Assembly: GCF_003254505.1 (NCBI RefSeq)
Contig: NZ_QFYP01000001.1
Location: forward strand, 1,038,001 to 1,102,000
Length of the DNA: 64,000 nt
Direction of reading: 5' to 3'
DNA from: Phenylobacterium hankyongense
GTDB taxonomy: Bacteria; Pseudomonadota; Alphaproteobacteria; Caulobacterales; Caulobacteraceae
Below, piece by piece: positions 1 to 9,626 of the stretch. The position numbers and the translations under genes were made by a program. The notes beneath the pieces are model-generated. The model saw nothing but the letters and a program-made list of their open reading frames with translations, was not told where the DNA came from and did no database searches. How positions within the stretch are numbered: position 1 is the stretch's first letter; every line of letters begins with the position of its first letter.

Positions 1-512
1 GCCGGATGGGCGAAATAGCCGAGCGCGCCCAGCCGATAGTTGATGGCCACCAGCACCACCCCGTCGCGGGCGAAGTTCTGGCCGTCGTAGATCCAGCCGG
101 CGCCGTTGCGGTGGCCGCCGCCGTGGATCCAGACCATCACCGGCGCGCGCCTGGCGTTCTTCGGCGCGAAGACGTTGAGCTGCAGGCAGTCCTCGGAGGT
201 CGGACCGTTGGCGCCGCCGGAGTTGGGCGTGCCGTCGGCGTTCATCGGCTGCGGGCAGGACGGGCCGGGAGCGACCGCCGGGCGGTCGGCCGTCCAGGCC
301 CGGACCGGCTGCGGCGGCCGCCAGCGGAGCTCGCCCACCGGCGGCGCGGCGAAGGGGATGTTGCGGAAGACGTTGGCGTTCTCGCGCCGCACGCCCACCA
401 GCACGCCGCTGTCGATCTTCGCCCGGACTGGGGTGTCGGGCCCCGGCTGGGCCTGCGCGGCGCCGGCCATCAGCCCCGCCGCCAAGGATAGGATCACCGC
501 CAGGCGTTTCAT
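1..512 (-). CDS. Carboxylesterase type B family, N-terminal part (cut by window edge)
   Basis: The reverse strand from 512 encodes a signal peptide ([17 protein letters not shown]...AQA) followed by a carboxylesterase/para-nitrobenzyl-esterase N-terminus. Visible family marks are the [12 protein letters not shown] stretch, the E-D-C-L-Q-L-N-V block and the oxyanion-hole region [10 protein letters not shown]. The catalytic Ser, Glu and His lie beyond the window. The protein is probably exported and hydrolyses carboxylic esters of unknown kind. It is divergent from imuA, with about 150 bp between the starts. Family is certain enough; substrate is not inferable. Confidence 0.85.
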   Translation of the reverse strand, partial: MKRLAVILSLAAGLMAGAAQAQPGPDTPVRAKIDSGVLVGVRRENANVFRNIPFAAPPVGELRWRPPQPVRAWTADRPAVAPGPSCPQPMNADGTPNSGGANGPTSEDCLQLNVFAPKNARRAPVMVWIHGGGHRNGAGWIYDGQNFARDGVVLVAINYRLGALGYFAHP

Positions 513-630
513 CGTCGTCTCCCCCGTCGTCGCCATTCAACGGCCGATCCCGCGCCGCCGCAACTCCGCGACGTGTTGGCGGGAGCCGGCTGGCAGTGGA
601 GGGAACTTGACTCCCCCCTTCGCAGGTTTA

Positions 631-645
631 GAACAAAACTGGAAC
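631..645 (-). promoter_or_regulatory. LexA (SOS) box upstream of imuA
   Basis: Sequence GAACAAAACTGGAAC, which on the other strand is GTTC-N7-GTTC, the direct-repeat LexA operator known from alphaproteobacteria. It ends 18 bp before the imuA ATG, where a repressor would block transcription. It predicts DNA-damage induction of the imuA-imuB-dnaE2 cassette. Confidence 0.88.
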
Positions 646-663
646 AAACGGAGTCCGGAAGTC

Positions 664-1452
664 ATGTCCGATTTTCGCGCAGGGCGCCTCGCCGCCATGC
701 GGGCGAAGATCGCCGCCATCGAGGCGGGCGGACGGGCGGACTCTGAATCCCTGCCCTTCGGCGATCCGGCGATCGACCACCTGCTGCCCGGCGGCGGCCT
801 GCCGCTCGGCCGCTGGCACGAGATCGGCGGCGCCGGCCTGGAGACCGAGACCGCCGCCGCGCCGGCCGCCTTCACCGCCCTGATGGCCGCCCCCCTGGCC
901 CGCCGCGGCGAGGCGGTCTGGGTGCTGCGCCGCGACGACCTCTGGGCGCCGGGCCTGGCCGGGCTGGGCTTTCCCGTGGAGCGGCTGATCCAGGTCTGCG
1001 CCCGCGACGAGGCCGAGGCGCTGTCGGTGATGGAGGACGCGCTCTCCACCATCGGCGTGTCGGCGGTGTTCGGCGAGGTGGAGGACGTGGACCTGACCGC
1101 CGGCCGCCGGCTGCAGCTGGCCTGCGAGAAGCAGGGCTCGACCGGCTTCGTGATCCGCCGCCGGCCGTTCGGCGGCAAGGCCCGGCGCGAGGCCGGCGGC
1201 TCGGCCGCGGCCACCCGCTGGCGCGTGGCCTCCGCCCCCTCCGAGCCGCCGGCCGGGGAGTTCGGCCTGGGCGCGCCGCGCTTCGAGGTGACGCTGGAAC
1301 GCTGCCGGGGCGGCCGCACGGGGACGTGGCTGTTCGAAGCGGCGGACGCTTATTTTGCGGAGGCAAGGGATGGGACGCATCCTCTGCGCCTGGTCGCCGA
1401 CCTGGGCGATCGCCAACTGGCGCCGGCGCAACCCCTCAGACTCGCCGGCTAG
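664..1452 (+). CDS. imuA: ImuA, SOS mutagenesis accessory protein
   Basis: A 262-residue RecA/SulA-like protein. It carries the typical ImuA N-terminal stretch with the glycine-rich L-L-P-G-G-G-L-P-L-G-R-W-H-E-I block (about residues 36-50) and a degenerate ATPase-like core. ImuA works with ImuB and DnaE2 in error-prone translesion synthesis. The ATG at 664 was chosen because it follows the LexA box directly and the homologous region begins here, although the frame is open further upstream. The 3' end overlaps imuB by 83 nt, so the two are translationally coupled. Confidence 0.88.
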   Translation: MSDFRAGRLAAMRAKIAAIEAGGRADSESLPFGDPAIDHLLPGGGLPLGRWHEIGGAGLETETAAAPAAFTALMAAPLARRGEAVWVLRRDDLWAPGLAGLGFPVERLIQVCARDEAEALSVMEDALSTIGVSAVFGEVEDVDLTAGRRLQLACEKQGSTGFVIRRRPFGGKARREAGGSAAATRWRVASAPSEPPAGEFGLGAPRFEVTLERCRGGRTGTWLFEAADAYFAEARDGTHPLRLVADLGDRQLAPAQPLRLAG

Positions 1453-2899
1453 CCCCTTCGCCCTGGTCGAGACGGTGAAGGCCGCCCGGCGGCTGGCCGC
1501 CGTCGACCTCGCCGCCGCCCGGCTCAAGCTCCACCCCGGCCAGAAGGCCACCGACGCCAAGGCCCTGGTCCCGGAACTGGCGGTCGCCGAGGCCGAGCCG
1601 CAGGCCGACGCCGAGGCGCTGACGGCGCTGGTCGACTGGTGCGTGCGCTTCTCGCCGGCGGTGGCCGCCGATGCGCCGGACGGGCTGTTCCTGGACGTCG
1701 GCGGGGTCGCCCACCTGTGGGGCGGCGAGGCGCAGATGCTGGCCGACTTCCAGGCCAGGCTGCTCGCCAACGGCCTGCCGTTCCGCGCCTGCATCGCCGA
1801 CACCCCCGGCGCGGCCTGGGCGCTGGCCCACTTCGCCGCCGACCAGACCATCGCCGCGCCCGGCGACCAGGCCGGCCGGCTCGCGTCCCTGCCCCCGGCC
1901 GCCCTGCGGCTCGATCCCGAGGCCGCCGCCCAGATCGAGCGGCTGGGCTTCCGGCGGATCGGCCAGCTGATGGAGATTCCCCGCGCGCCGCTCGGCCGCC
2001 GGTTCGGGGCCGAGACGCTGAACCGCCTCGACCAGGCGCTGGGGCGGTCGCGCGAGGCGCTGGCCTTCCGCCGGCCGCCGACCCCCTGGTTCGCCCGGCT
2101 GGCCTTCGCCGAGCCGATCAGCGCGCCGGAGGACATGGCCCGCGTGGCGGTCGATATCTCGGCGAAGCTCTGCGCCCGGCTGGAGGCCGCGGGCCAGGGC
2201 GCGCGGCGCTTCGAGCTCGCCTACCACCGCCTGGACGGCAAGGCGCTGACCGCCGCCGTCGGCCTGTCCCTGGCCGGCCACGACGCCAAGCGGCTCGGCA
2301 AGCTGTTCGCGCCCAAGCTGGAGGTGCTCGACCCCGGCTTCGGGATCGAGGTGGCGACCCTGGCGGCCCACGAGGTGGAGCGGATCTCCGGCCGCCAGGG
2401 CCGGCTCGACGCCGCCCGCGCGCCGGCGGTGGAGGACGGCCTGGCGCCGCTGGTCGACCGGCTGACCAACCGGCTGGGCGAGGACCGGGTGTGGCGCGCC
2501 GCGCCGGCCGAGAGCCACGTGCCGGAGCTGTCGGCCGCCCGCGCCCGGCCCCTCGATCCGAAGCCGGCCGGCGCGCGTCCCTGGGACCCCGAGACGCCGC
2601 GGCCGATGCGCCTGTTCCGCCGCCCGGAGCCGCTGGAGGCGGTGATCGCGCTGACCCCCGACGACCCGCCCAGCCAGTTCCGCTGGCGCGGCCAGCTGCA
2701 CCGCGTCCGCCGCGCCGAAGGCCCGGAGCGGATCGGCGAGGAATGGTGGAAGGCGGAGATCGCCGACGTCTCGGTCGCCCACGTGCGCGACTACTACCGG
2801 GTGGAGGACGCCGAGGGCGGCCGCTTCTGGCTGTTCCGCGCCGGCCTGCTCGACGCCGAGGCCCCCCCGAAATGGTGGCTGCACGGGCTGTTCGGATGA
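1370..2899 (+). CDS. imuB: ImuB, catalytically inactive Y-family polymerase-like protein
   Basis: A 509-residue DinB/UmuC-superfamily protein. The palm-like region contains F-L-D-V-G-G-V-A-H-L-W-G-G where active Y-family polymerases carry catalytic acidic residues. In known systems ImuB is a hub that joins ImuA, DnaE2 and the beta clamp rather than a polymerase. The ATG at 1370 follows a purine-rich GGAGGCAAGG site; a more upstream start at 1355 is possible. It starts inside imuA and precedes dnaE2 by 178 bp of repeat sequence. I did not identify a clear clamp-binding motif by eye. Confidence 0.87.
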   Translation: MGRILCAWSPTWAIANWRRRNPSDSPASPFALVETVKAARRLAAVDLAAARLKLHPGQKATDAKALVPELAVAEAEPQADAEALTALVDWCVRFSPAVAADAPDGLFLDVGGVAHLWGGEAQMLADFQARLLANGLPFRACIADTPGAAWALAHFAADQTIAAPGDQAGRLASLPPAALRLDPEAAAQIERLGFRRIGQLMEIPRAPLGRRFGAETLNRLDQALGRSREALAFRRPPTPWFARLAFAEPISAPEDMARVAVDISAKLCARLEAAGQGARRFELAYHRLDGKALTAAVGLSLAGHDAKRLGKLFAPKLEVLDPGFGIEVATLAAHEVERISGRQGRLDAARAPAVEDGLAPLVDRLTNRLGEDRVWRAAPAESHVPELSAARARPLDPKPAGARPWDPETPRPMRLFRRPEPLEAVIALTPDDPPSQFRWRGQLHRVRRAEGPERIGEEWWKAEIADVSVAHVRDYYRVEDAEGGRFWLFRAGLLDAEAPPKWWLHGLFG

Positions 2900-2921
2900 G
2901 GGAGGCCCAATCGAAAAAGTT

Positions 2922-3055
2922 GCTCCCCCCTCGGGGGAGCTGTCGCGCAGCGACTGAGGGGGTCCGCTCAGGTCGGGCGGCGGACCCCCTCCGTCTCGGC
3001 GCGGGCGCGCCGATCCACCTCCCCCGGACCGCGCTTCGCGCTGGGGGAGGAACTC
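2922..3055. repeat. Intergenic palindromic repeat element between imuB and dnaE2
   Basis: A non-coding stretch of nested inverted repeats. GCTCCCCC/GGGGGAGC forms one hairpin (2922-2940), GGGGGTCCGC (2958-2967) pairs perfectly with GCGGACCCCC (2980-2989), and a third pair lies around 3010-3050 (CCTCCCCC/GGGGGAGG). It looks like one of the short mobile palindromic elements scattered between alphaproteobacterial genes. No second copy of this type is evident in the window. It separates imuB from dnaE2 and could form structure in the shared mRNA. Confidence 0.75.
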
Positions 3056-3077
3056 CTTCCGCACCCGGGTCTTCGCC

Positions 3078-6000
3078 ATGACCCGCTACGCCGAGCTGCA
3101 GGCGACCACCAACTTCTCGTTCCTGCGGGGGGCGTCGCATCCGGGCGAGCTGGTGGTGGGCGCCGAGGCCCTGGGGATGGAGGCGGTGGGGATCTGCGAC
3201 CGCAATTCGCTGGCCGGGGTGGTGCGGGCCTGGTCGGAGGCGAAGCCGCGGCGCGAAGCCGGCGCGAAGATCCGCGCCCTGACCGGCTGCCGGCTGGACT
3301 TCGCCGACGGCGCCCCGAGCCTGCTGGTCTACCCCGCCGATCGCGAGGCCTACGGCCGCCTCACCCGCCTGCTCACCGTGGGCCAGCTGCGGGCGGAGAA
3401 GGGCGAATGCGAGCTGCGCTGGGCCGACTTCCTCGACCATGCGCAGGGCCAGCTGGCGCTGGTGGTCCCGCCCGAGCGGCTGGACGAGACCTTCGGGCGC
3501 GAGCTGAAGCGGATCGCCGGCGAGCTGCCCGACGTCTGGCTGGCGGCGGCCCGCCGCTACGGCGCGCGCGACCTGAAGCGGCTGTCGCAGCTGGCGGCGC
3601 TGGCGCAGGGCTCGGGCGCTCCGATGGTGGCCACCAACGACGTCCTCTACCACGGCCCGGAACGGCGGCCGCTGCAGGACGTGCTGACCTGCATCCGCGA
3701 GACCTGCACCATCCACGAGGCGGGCCTGCGGCTGCAGGCCAACGCCGAGCGGCACCTGAAATCGCCGGACGAGATGGCCCGGCTGTTCGCCCGCTTCCCC
3801 GGCGCCGTGGAGCGCAGCGCCGAGATCGCCGAGCGCATCGGCTTCGACCTCGGCCAGCTGCAGTACGAGTACCCCGACGAGCCGGTGCCCCCCGGCAAGA
3901 CCGCCATCCAGCACCTGCGCGACCTGACCTGGGAAGGCGCCAAGTGGCGCTTCGAGCGCGGCATGGGCGAAAAGGAGCGCAAGACCATCGAGCGCGAGCT
4001 CGCCCTGATCGAGAAGCTCGGGTTCCCCAACTACTTCCTCACCGTCCACGACATCGTCGCCTGGGCCCGCGAGCAGGGCATCCTCTGCCAAGGCCGCGGC
4101 TCGGCGGCCAATTCCTGCGTCTGCTTCTGTCTGGGCATCACCGCGGTCGATCCCACCAAGGACGGCCAGGAGCTGCTGTTCTCCCGCTTCATCTCCGAGA
4201 AGCGCGGCGAGCCGCCGGACATCGACGTCGATTTCGAGCACGAGCGGCGCGAGGAGGTGATGCAGTACGTCTATCGGCGCTATGGCCGCGACCGGGCGGC
4301 GATCGTCGCCACGGTGATCCACTACCGGCCGCGCATGGCGATCCGCCAGGTCGGCAAGGCGCTGGGGCTCACCGAGGACATCACCGCGGCGCTGGCGAAC
4401 ACCGTCTGGGGCAGCTACGGCGACGGCGTTCCCGACGCGCACATCCGCCAGGCCGGGCTCGACCCCGACAGCCCGGAGATCCGCCGCGCCACGGCGCTCG
4501 CCCAGACGCTGCTGGGCTTCCCCCGCCACCTGTCGCAGCACGTCGGCGGCTATGTGTTGACCCAGCGCCGCCTCGACGAAACCGTGCCGATCGGCAACGC
4601 CGCCATGGCCGAGCGCACCTTCATCGAATGGGACAAGGACGACATCGACGCCCTGAACCTGATGAAGGTCGACGTGCTGGCGCTGGGCATGCTGACCGCG
4701 CTCAGGAAGAGCTTCGAGCTCCTGCCGCCGCGCCCGGACGGGACCCGGATCACCGACATCGCCCAGATCCCGCAGGAGGAGGCCGGCGTCTACGACATGC
4801 TCTGCAAGGCCGACTCGGTGGGCGTGTTCCAGGTGGAGAGCCGGGCGCAGATGTCGATGCTGCCGCGGCTGAAACCCAGGAAATTCTACGACCTGGTGAT
4901 CGAGGTGGCGATCGTCCGGCCCGGGCCGATCCAGGGCGACATGGTGCACCCCTACCTGCGCCGGCGGGAGGGGACGGAGAAGGTGGAGTACCCTTCGCCC
5001 GCGCCGGAGCACGGCGATCGGAACGAGCTTCGGGACGTGCTCGGCAAGACCCTGGGCGTGCCGCTGTTCCAGGAACAGGCCATGCGCCTGGCCATCGAAG
5101 CCGCCGAGTTCTCCGAGAACGACGCCGACGGCCTGCGCCGGTCGATGGCCACCTTCCGCGCCAACGGCCGGCTGGGGGAATACCGCGAGCAGTTCATCAA
5201 CGGCATGGCCCGCCGCGGCTATGACCCCGAGTTCGCCCAGCGCTGCTTCAAGCAGATCGAGGGCTTCGGCTCCTACGGCTTCCCGGAGAGCCATGCGATC
5301 AGCTTCGCGCTGCTGGTCTACGCCTCGGCCTGGGTGAAGTGGAAACACCCGGAGGTCTTCTGCGCGGCGCTGCTCAACAGCCAGCCGATGGGCTTCTACC
5401 AGCCGGCGCAGCTGGTCCGCGACGCCCGCGAGCACGGGGTGGAGGTGCGCGCGCCGGACGTGCTGGCCAGCGACTGGGACTGCACGCTCGAGCCGCCCGA
5501 CGATCCGCGCACCCCGCGCCGCGCCGTCCGCCTGGGCCTGCGCCAGATCCGCGGCTTCAAGCAGGCCGAGGCCGAGTTGCTCATGCAGGCCCGCAAGGAC
5601 GGCGCCGGCGCCACCCTGGAGGACGTCGTCCTGCGCTCGGGCCTGTCGCGGCGGGGGCTGGAGCTGCTGGCCGAGGCCGACGCCTTCCGGTCCCTGGGCC
5701 TCGACCGGCGCGCGGCGCTCTGGGCGGTGAAGGGCATGGCCGGCGAGATCAAGGCGCAGACCAACGCCCCGCTGCTGGCCCGCCAGAACCTCAGGGAGGC
5801 CCAGGTCCAGCTGCCGTTCATGAGCCCGCCGCAGCACGTGGCCGAGGATTACCGGACCACCAGCCTGTCGCTGAAGGCCCACCCGGTGGCCTTCTTCCGC
5901 GGCGAGCTCGATCGGATGGGCGCGGTCCCGGCCGAGCGGCTGAAGACCCTGCGCGACCGCCAGCGCCTCTGCGTCGGCGGCCTGGTCCTGGTGCGCCAGC

Positions 6001-6293
6001 GGCCGGGCACCGCCAAGGGCGTGGTCTTCCTGACCCTGGAGGACGAGACCGGGATCGCCAACCTGGTGGTCTGGAAGGACGCCTTCGAGGCCAACCGGCG
6101 GCTGGTGATGGGCGCCTCCTTCCTGCTGGTCCACGGCCAGCTGCAGAAGGCGGGCGAGGTGATCCACCTGGTCGCCGAACGCTTTACCGACCTCTCCCAC
6201 AAGCTGGGCGAGATGCGTGACGACGAAGGCCAGCCGCCGCAGGTGAAGAGCCGCGTCACCGGCCGGCTGATCCGCAGCCGGGACTTCCACTGA
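3078..6293 (+). CDS. dnaE2: DnaE2, error-prone DNA polymerase III alpha subunit
   Basis: A 1071-residue C-family polymerase of the usual DnaE2 length. It has an N-terminal PHP domain with the degenerate [12 protein letters not shown] start, the catalytic P-D-I-D-V-D-F motif around residues 380-386, helix-hairpin-helix and OB-fold regions toward the C-terminus, and the characteristic ending R-S-R-D-F-H. It is the polymerase of the ImuABC mutasome and carries out damage-induced mutagenesis. No strong ribosome-binding site precedes the ATG. It is the last gene of the SOS cassette, behind the palindromic repeat. Confidence 0.95.
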   Translation: MTRYAELQATTNFSFLRGASHPGELVVGAEALGMEAVGICDRNSLAGVVRAWSEAKPRREAGAKIRALTGCRLDFADGAPSLLVYPADREAYGRLTRLLTVGQLRAEKGECELRWADFLDHAQGQLALVVPPERLDETFGRELKRIAGELPDVWLAAARRYGARDLKRLSQLAALAQGSGAPMVATNDVLYHGPERRPLQDVLTCIRETCTIHEAGLRLQANAERHLKSPDEMARLFARFPGAVERSAEIAERIGFDLGQLQYEYPDEPVPPGKTAIQHLRDLTWEGAKWRFERGMGEKERKTIERELALIEKLGFPNYFLTVHDIVAWAREQGILCQGRGSAANSCVCFCLGITAVDPTKDGQELLFSRFISEKRGEPPDIDVDFEHERREEVMQYVYRRYGRDRAAIVATVIHYRPRMAIRQVGKALGLTEDITAALANTVWGSYGDGVPDAHIRQAGLDPDSPEIRRATALAQTLLGFPRHLSQHVGGYVLTQRRLDETVPIGNAAMAERTFIEWDKDDIDALNLMKVDVLALGMLTALRKSFELLPPRPDGTRITDIAQIPQEEAGVYDMLCKADSVGVFQVESRAQMSMLPRLKPRKFYDLVIEVAIVRPGPIQGDMVHPYLRRREGTEKVEYPSPAPEHGDRNELRDVLGKTLGVPLFQEQAMRLAIEAAEFSENDADGLRRSMATFRANGRLGEYREQFINGMARRGYDPEFAQRCFKQIEGFGSYGFPESHAISFALLVYASAWVKWKHPEVFCAALLNSQPMGFYQPAQLVRDAREHGVEVRAPDVLASDWDCTLEPPDDPRTPRRAVRLGLRQIRGFKQAEAELLMQARKDGAGATLEDVVLRSGLSRRGLELLAEADAFRSLGLDRRAALWAVKGMAGEIKAQTNAPLLARQNLREAQVQLPFMSPPQHVAEDYRTTSLSLKAHPVAFFRGELDRMGAVPAERLKTLRDRQRLCVGGLVLVRQRPGTAKGVVFLTLEDETGIANLVVWKDAFEANRRLVMGASFLLVHGQLQKAGEVIHLVAERFTDLSHKLGEMRDDEGQPPQVKSRVTGRLIRSRDFH

Positions 6294-6375
6294 GCGGCGA
6301 GGAATCTTGCGCCGCGCGCCGGCCGGGTGTCGGATCGCGGCGACGCCGGGCGTCCTGGGATCGGGAGGACTTCAC

Positions 6376-7503
6376 ATGAGCGAGGCGATTCAGCTTCTGG
6401 TCGGCACCCGCAAGGGCGCCTGGATCTACCGCAGCGACGCCGGGCGCACCGGATGGACGGCGCAGGGGCCGATCTTCCTCGGCTGCATCATCAGCCACCT
6501 GGTGCTCGATCCGCGCGACGGAAAGACCCTGCTGATGGCCGCCGCCACCGGCCACCTGGGACCGACCGTGTTCAGCTCCACCGACGACGGCGAGACCTGG
6601 ACGGAGGCGCAGCGGCCGCCGGCCTTCCCGAAGACCGAGGACCCGGCGACCGGCCGCGCGGTCGACCACACCTTCTGGCTGGAGCCGGGGCACCCCAGCG
6701 AGCCCGGCGTCTGGTGGGCGGGGACCTCGCCGCCCGGCCTGTTCGAGAGCCGCGACGGCGGCGCCACCTGGGACAGCGTCTCAGGCTTCAACGACCATCC
6801 CAACTACCGCGACTGGGTCCCCGCAGAGGCCGGCACGCCGGACGGGCCGCTGTTGAACCAAGTGGTGATCGACCCGCGCGACGCCGCGCACATGTACCTC
6901 GCCACCTCCACCGCCGGGGTGTTCGAGAGCCATGACCGTGGGGCGACCTGGACGCCGCTGAACCAGAACGTCGAGGCGAACTTCCTGCCGGACCCCTATC
7001 CGGAATACGGCCAGGACGCCCACTTCATCGCCCTGGCCCCCACCAATCCGGACCGGCTCTGGCAGCAGAACCACTGCGGCATCTACCGCCTCGACCGGCC
7101 GTCGGACCGCTGGGAGCGGATCGGAAACGCCATGCCGACGGAGATCGGCGACATCGGCTTCACCATCGTCCCGCACGCCCGCGACGCCGAGACGGCCTGG
7201 GTCTTCCCGATGGACGGCACCCAGGTCTGGCCGCGCACCAGTCCGGGCGGGCGGCCCGCCGTCTACCGGACCGCCGACGGCGGCGCGAGCTGGGACCGGC
7301 AGGACGCCGGCTTCCCGACCGAGCAGGGCTGGTTCACCGTCAAGCGCCAGGCGTTCTGCGCCGACCGCGCCGATCCGCTCGGCCTCTACCTCGGCACCAC
7401 CGGCGGCGAGCTGTGGATGAGCGGCGACGAAGGCGGCAGCTGGCGGCAGATCGCCGCCCACCTGCCGGAGATCTATTCGGTGGTCGCAGCGCCCTTGCCA
7501 TGA
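6376..7503 (+). CDS. BNR/sialidase-like beta-propeller protein
   Basis: A 375-residue protein with several Asp-box (BNR) motifs of the S-x-D-x-G-x-x-W type: S-S-T-D-D-G-E-T-W, E-S-R-D-G-G-A-T-W, E-S-H-D-R-G-A-T-W, R-T-A-D-G-G-A-S-W and M-S-G-D-E-G-G-S-W. These mark the blades of a sortilin/exo-alpha-sialidase-like propeller. There is no clear signal peptide (it begins MSEAIQLLVGTRKGAWIY), so it is probably cytoplasmic, which is unusual for a sialidase. GGGAGGA lies just before the ATG at 6376. The stop overlaps the start of the next gene (ATGA). The enzymatic role is unknown; sialidase activity should not be assumed. Confidence 0.8.
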   Translation: MSEAIQLLVGTRKGAWIYRSDAGRTGWTAQGPIFLGCIISHLVLDPRDGKTLLMAAATGHLGPTVFSSTDDGETWTEAQRPPAFPKTEDPATGRAVDHTFWLEPGHPSEPGVWWAGTSPPGLFESRDGGATWDSVSGFNDHPNYRDWVPAEAGTPDGPLLNQVVIDPRDAAHMYLATSTAGVFESHDRGATWTPLNQNVEANFLPDPYPEYGQDAHFIALAPTNPDRLWQQNHCGIYRLDRPSDRWERIGNAMPTEIGDIGFTIVPHARDAETAWVFPMDGTQVWPRTSPGGRPAVYRTADGGASWDRQDAGFPTEQGWFTVKRQAFCADRADPLGLYLGTTGGELWMSGDEGGSWRQIAAHLPEIYSVVAAPLP

Positions 7504-7763
7504 CCCAGGTCTCGATCCCGTCGCAGCTGATCTCCTACACCGACGGGGCGACCCGGGTGGAGGCGGCCGGCGCGACCATCGCCGGCGTGCTGGACGATCT
7601 CGACGCCCGCTATCCGGGGCTGAAGTTCCGGGTGGTCGACGAGCAGGACCGCATCCGCAAGCACATGCGCATCTTCGTCGGCCGCGAGGCCGCGCGGGAT
7701 ATCCGCACGGCCCTGGCCGACGGCGACGAGGTGCTGATCTTCGGCGCGCTAAGCGGCGGCTGA
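7500..7763 (+). CDS. MoaD/ThiS-like ubiquitin-fold protein
   Basis: An 87-residue beta-grasp protein ending in the diagnostic Gly-Gly (G-A-L-S-G-G). This is the tail that MoaD, ThiS and small archaeal modifiers use for adenylation and thiocarboxylate formation. It contains the family hydrophobic pattern (T-I-A-G-V-L-D-D-L near the N-terminus, G-D-E-V-L-I-F-G-A-L near the end). The ATG overlaps the propeller gene stop by 4 nt, implying coupled translation. No E1-like (ThiF/MoeB) gene or molybdopterin gene is near, so it is unlikely to be the housekeeping MoaD. Role: a sulfur carrier or modifier dedicated to the propeller protein is possible but unproven. Confidence 0.82.
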   Translation: MTQVSIPSQLISYTDGATRVEAAGATIAGVLDDLDARYPGLKFRVVDEQDRIRKHMRIFVGREAARDIRTALADGDEVLIFGALSGG

Positions 7764-7839
7764 GGCGTGACTCTCCCCCTGGGGAGTGTCACGGAAGAGG
7801 GTTCAACCCGCGGGCGTCGGCGCTGAAACCCCCGAATTC

Positions 7840-7941
7840 GTCATCACCCGGCTTGTCCGGGTGACCCATCCCAAGGTCGTTCGTCATCAGCTGCGGCCGG
7901 CGCCTTGGGCTGGGTGGCCCGGACAAGCCGGGCCATGACGA
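7840..7941. repeat. Dispersed palindromic repeat, copy 1
   Basis: About 100 bp built from two hairpin arms: an ACCCGGCTTGTCCGGGT-type hairpin at the left and a GGCCCGGACAAGCCGGGCC hairpin at the right, joined by CCCA(A)GG-containing sequence. The reverse complement of 21620-21722 matches it closely (shared GCGCCTTGGGCTGGGTGG core). It lies between the convergent MoaD-like gene and serA, where it could serve as a two-way terminator. The remaining sequence of this 200-bp gap shows nothing else. Confidence 0.82.
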
Positions 7942-7965
7942 GAGGTGAGGACCAGCGGCCTTTCG

Positions 7966-9540
7966 TCAGAACCGCAGGGTGCGGGCTTCCTTGACGTGCG
8001 GCAGGTCGCGGATCTTGCCCACCAGGTCGTCGCCGGGCGCCTGGTCGACGCCGACCAGGGCGATGGCGTCCTCGCCGGCGGAGACCCGGCCGAGGTTGAA
8101 GGTGGCGATGTTGACGCCCGCGTCCGCCAGCAGGGCGCCGAGGTTGCCGATGAAGCCCGGCTTATCGACGTTGTTGACGTAGAGCATGGTCGGGCCGAAC
8201 GGCGCGTCCAGGTCCATGCCCTTGACCTCTATCACCCGCGGCGTCCCGGCCAGCACCGAGCCGGCGAACGAGCGCTTGCCCTTCTCGGTGGTGACGGTGA
8301 TGCGGATCAGGCTCTCGTAGATCGGCGAGTCGTCCTGGCGGGATTCCGAGACGGTGATGCCGCGCTCCTTGGCCACCGCCGGCGCGGAAACCATGTTCAC
8401 CTCGGCGAGCATCGGGCGCATGACCCCGGCCAGCGCCGCGGCGGTCAGCGGCCGGGCGTTCAGCTTGGCGACCTCGCCCTCGTAGGCGATGTCGATGGAC
8501 TTGATGCCGAAGTCGACCATCTGGCCGGCGAAGGCGCCGAGCTTTTCGGCCAGCGCCACGAACGGCTTCAGGCGCGGCGCTTCCTCGGCGGTCACCGAGG
8601 GGCTGTTCAGCGCATTGGTCACCGCGCCGGTGAGCAGGTAGTCGCTCATCTGCTCGGCCACCTGCAGGGCGACGTTCTCCTGGGCCTCGTTGGTGGAGGC
8701 GCCCAGGTGCGGGGTGGCGATGAAGTTCTCGGCCCCGAACAGCACGTTGGCCTTGGCCGGCTCCTCGACGAAGACGTCGAAGGCCGCGCCGCCGACGTGG
8801 CCGTCGTCCAGCAGCTTGCGCAGCGCCGCCTCGTCCACCAGGCCGCCGCGGGCGCAGTTGACGATCAGCACGCCCTTTTTGGTCTTGGCGAGGTTCTCGG
8901 CCGACAGGATGTTGCGGGTCTTGTCGGTCAGCGGGGTGTGCAGGGTGATCAGGTCGGCGCGGGCCAAAAGGTCCTCCAGCTCGACCTTCTCGACGCCGAT
9001 CTCCACCGCCCGGTCCGGCGACAGGAAGGGGTCATAGGCGACCACCTTCATCTTCAGGCCGAGCGCGCGGTCGGCGACGATCGAGCCGATGTTGCCGGCC
9101 CCGATCAGGCCCAGCGTCTTGCCGTAGAGCTCGACACCCATGAAGCGGTTCTTCTCCCACTTGCCGGCCTGGGTGGAGACGTCGGCGGCGGGGAGCTGGC
9201 GGGCGAGCGCGAACATCATGGCGATGGCGTGCTCGGCGGTGGTGATCGAGTTGCCGAACGGGGTGTTCATCACCACCACGCCGGCCGCCGTGGCGGTCGG
9301 GATGTCGACGTTGTCGACGCCGATGCCGGCGCGGCCGATGACCTTCAGGTTCTTGGCGGCGGCGATGACGTCCTTGTCGGCCTTGGTGGCGGAGCGGACG
9401 GCCAGGCCGTCGTAGTCGCCGATGATCTTGAGCAGTTCGTCCTTGGTCAGGCCGGTCTTCACGTCGGCGTCGACGCCACGGTCCTTGAAGATGGCGACGG
9501 CGGCGGGGGACAGTTTGTCGGCGATGAGCACGCGGGGCAT
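7966..9540 (-). CDS. serA: D-3-phosphoglycerate dehydrogenase
   Basis: A 524-residue long-form SerA that catalyses the first step of serine synthesis (3-phosphoglycerate to 3-phosphohydroxypyruvate). Visible features: the NAD-binding G-L-I-G-A-G-N-I-G-S motif, the catalytic-region stretches N-C-A-R-G-G-L-V-D and A-T-P-H-L-G-A-S-T, an intervening ASB domain, and a C-terminal ACT domain (from about residue 450) beginning M-L-Y-V-N-N-V-D-K-P-G that normally mediates serine feedback. The frame is open far upstream into serC, but the homologous protein starts at the ATG at 9540. It is the second gene of the serC-serA operon. Confidence 0.96.
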   Translation of the reverse strand: MPRVLIADKLSPAAVAIFKDRGVDADVKTGLTKDELLKIIGDYDGLAVRSATKADKDVIAAAKNLKVIGRAGIGVDNVDIPTATAAGVVVMNTPFGNSITTAEHAIAMMFALARQLPAADVSTQAGKWEKNRFMGVELYGKTLGLIGAGNIGSIVADRALGLKMKVVAYDPFLSPDRAVEIGVEKVELEDLLARADLITLHTPLTDKTRNILSAENLAKTKKGVLIVNCARGGLVDEAALRKLLDDGHVGGAAFDVFVEEPAKANVLFGAENFIATPHLGASTNEAQENVALQVAEQMSDYLLTGAVTNALNSPSVTAEEAPRLKPFVALAEKLGAFAGQMVDFGIKSIDIAYEGEVAKLNARPLTAAALAGVMRPMLAEVNMVSAPAVAKERGITVSESRQDDSPIYESLIRITVTTEKGKRSFAGSVLAGTPRVIEVKGMDLDAPFGPTMLYVNNVDKPGFIGNLGALLADAGVNIATFNLGRVSAGEDAIALVGVDQAPGDDLVGKIRDLPHVKEARTLRF

Positions 9541-9562
9541 TGGGGATCTCCGTAGGGCGGAG

Positions 9563-9586
9563 CCCTCCCCGGCATGGCGGGGAGGG
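9563..9586 (-). other. Intercistronic GC hairpin between serC and serA
   Basis: CCCTCCCCG and CGGGGAGGG form a perfect 9-bp stem with a 6-nt loop in the 86-nt serC-serA spacer. There is no T-run after it on either strand, so it is more likely an mRNA stability or partial attenuation element, or a repeat remnant, than a strong terminator. Confidence 0.4.
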
Positions 9587-9626
9587 GTGATTTCAGGAAT
9601 GAGGCGGACGGGCGTGAGGCCCGAGG

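Noticed and set aside
2118..6290. A 1390-codon open frame antisense to imuB and dnaE2
   Set aside because: Long antisense frames are expected in GC-rich genes. It has low-complexity composition, no motif, and runs opposite to two certain genes.
6376..7503. True sialidase
   Set aside because: Asp-boxes only show propeller blades. No signal peptide and no recognised Arg triad could be identified, so the enzyme name is not supported.
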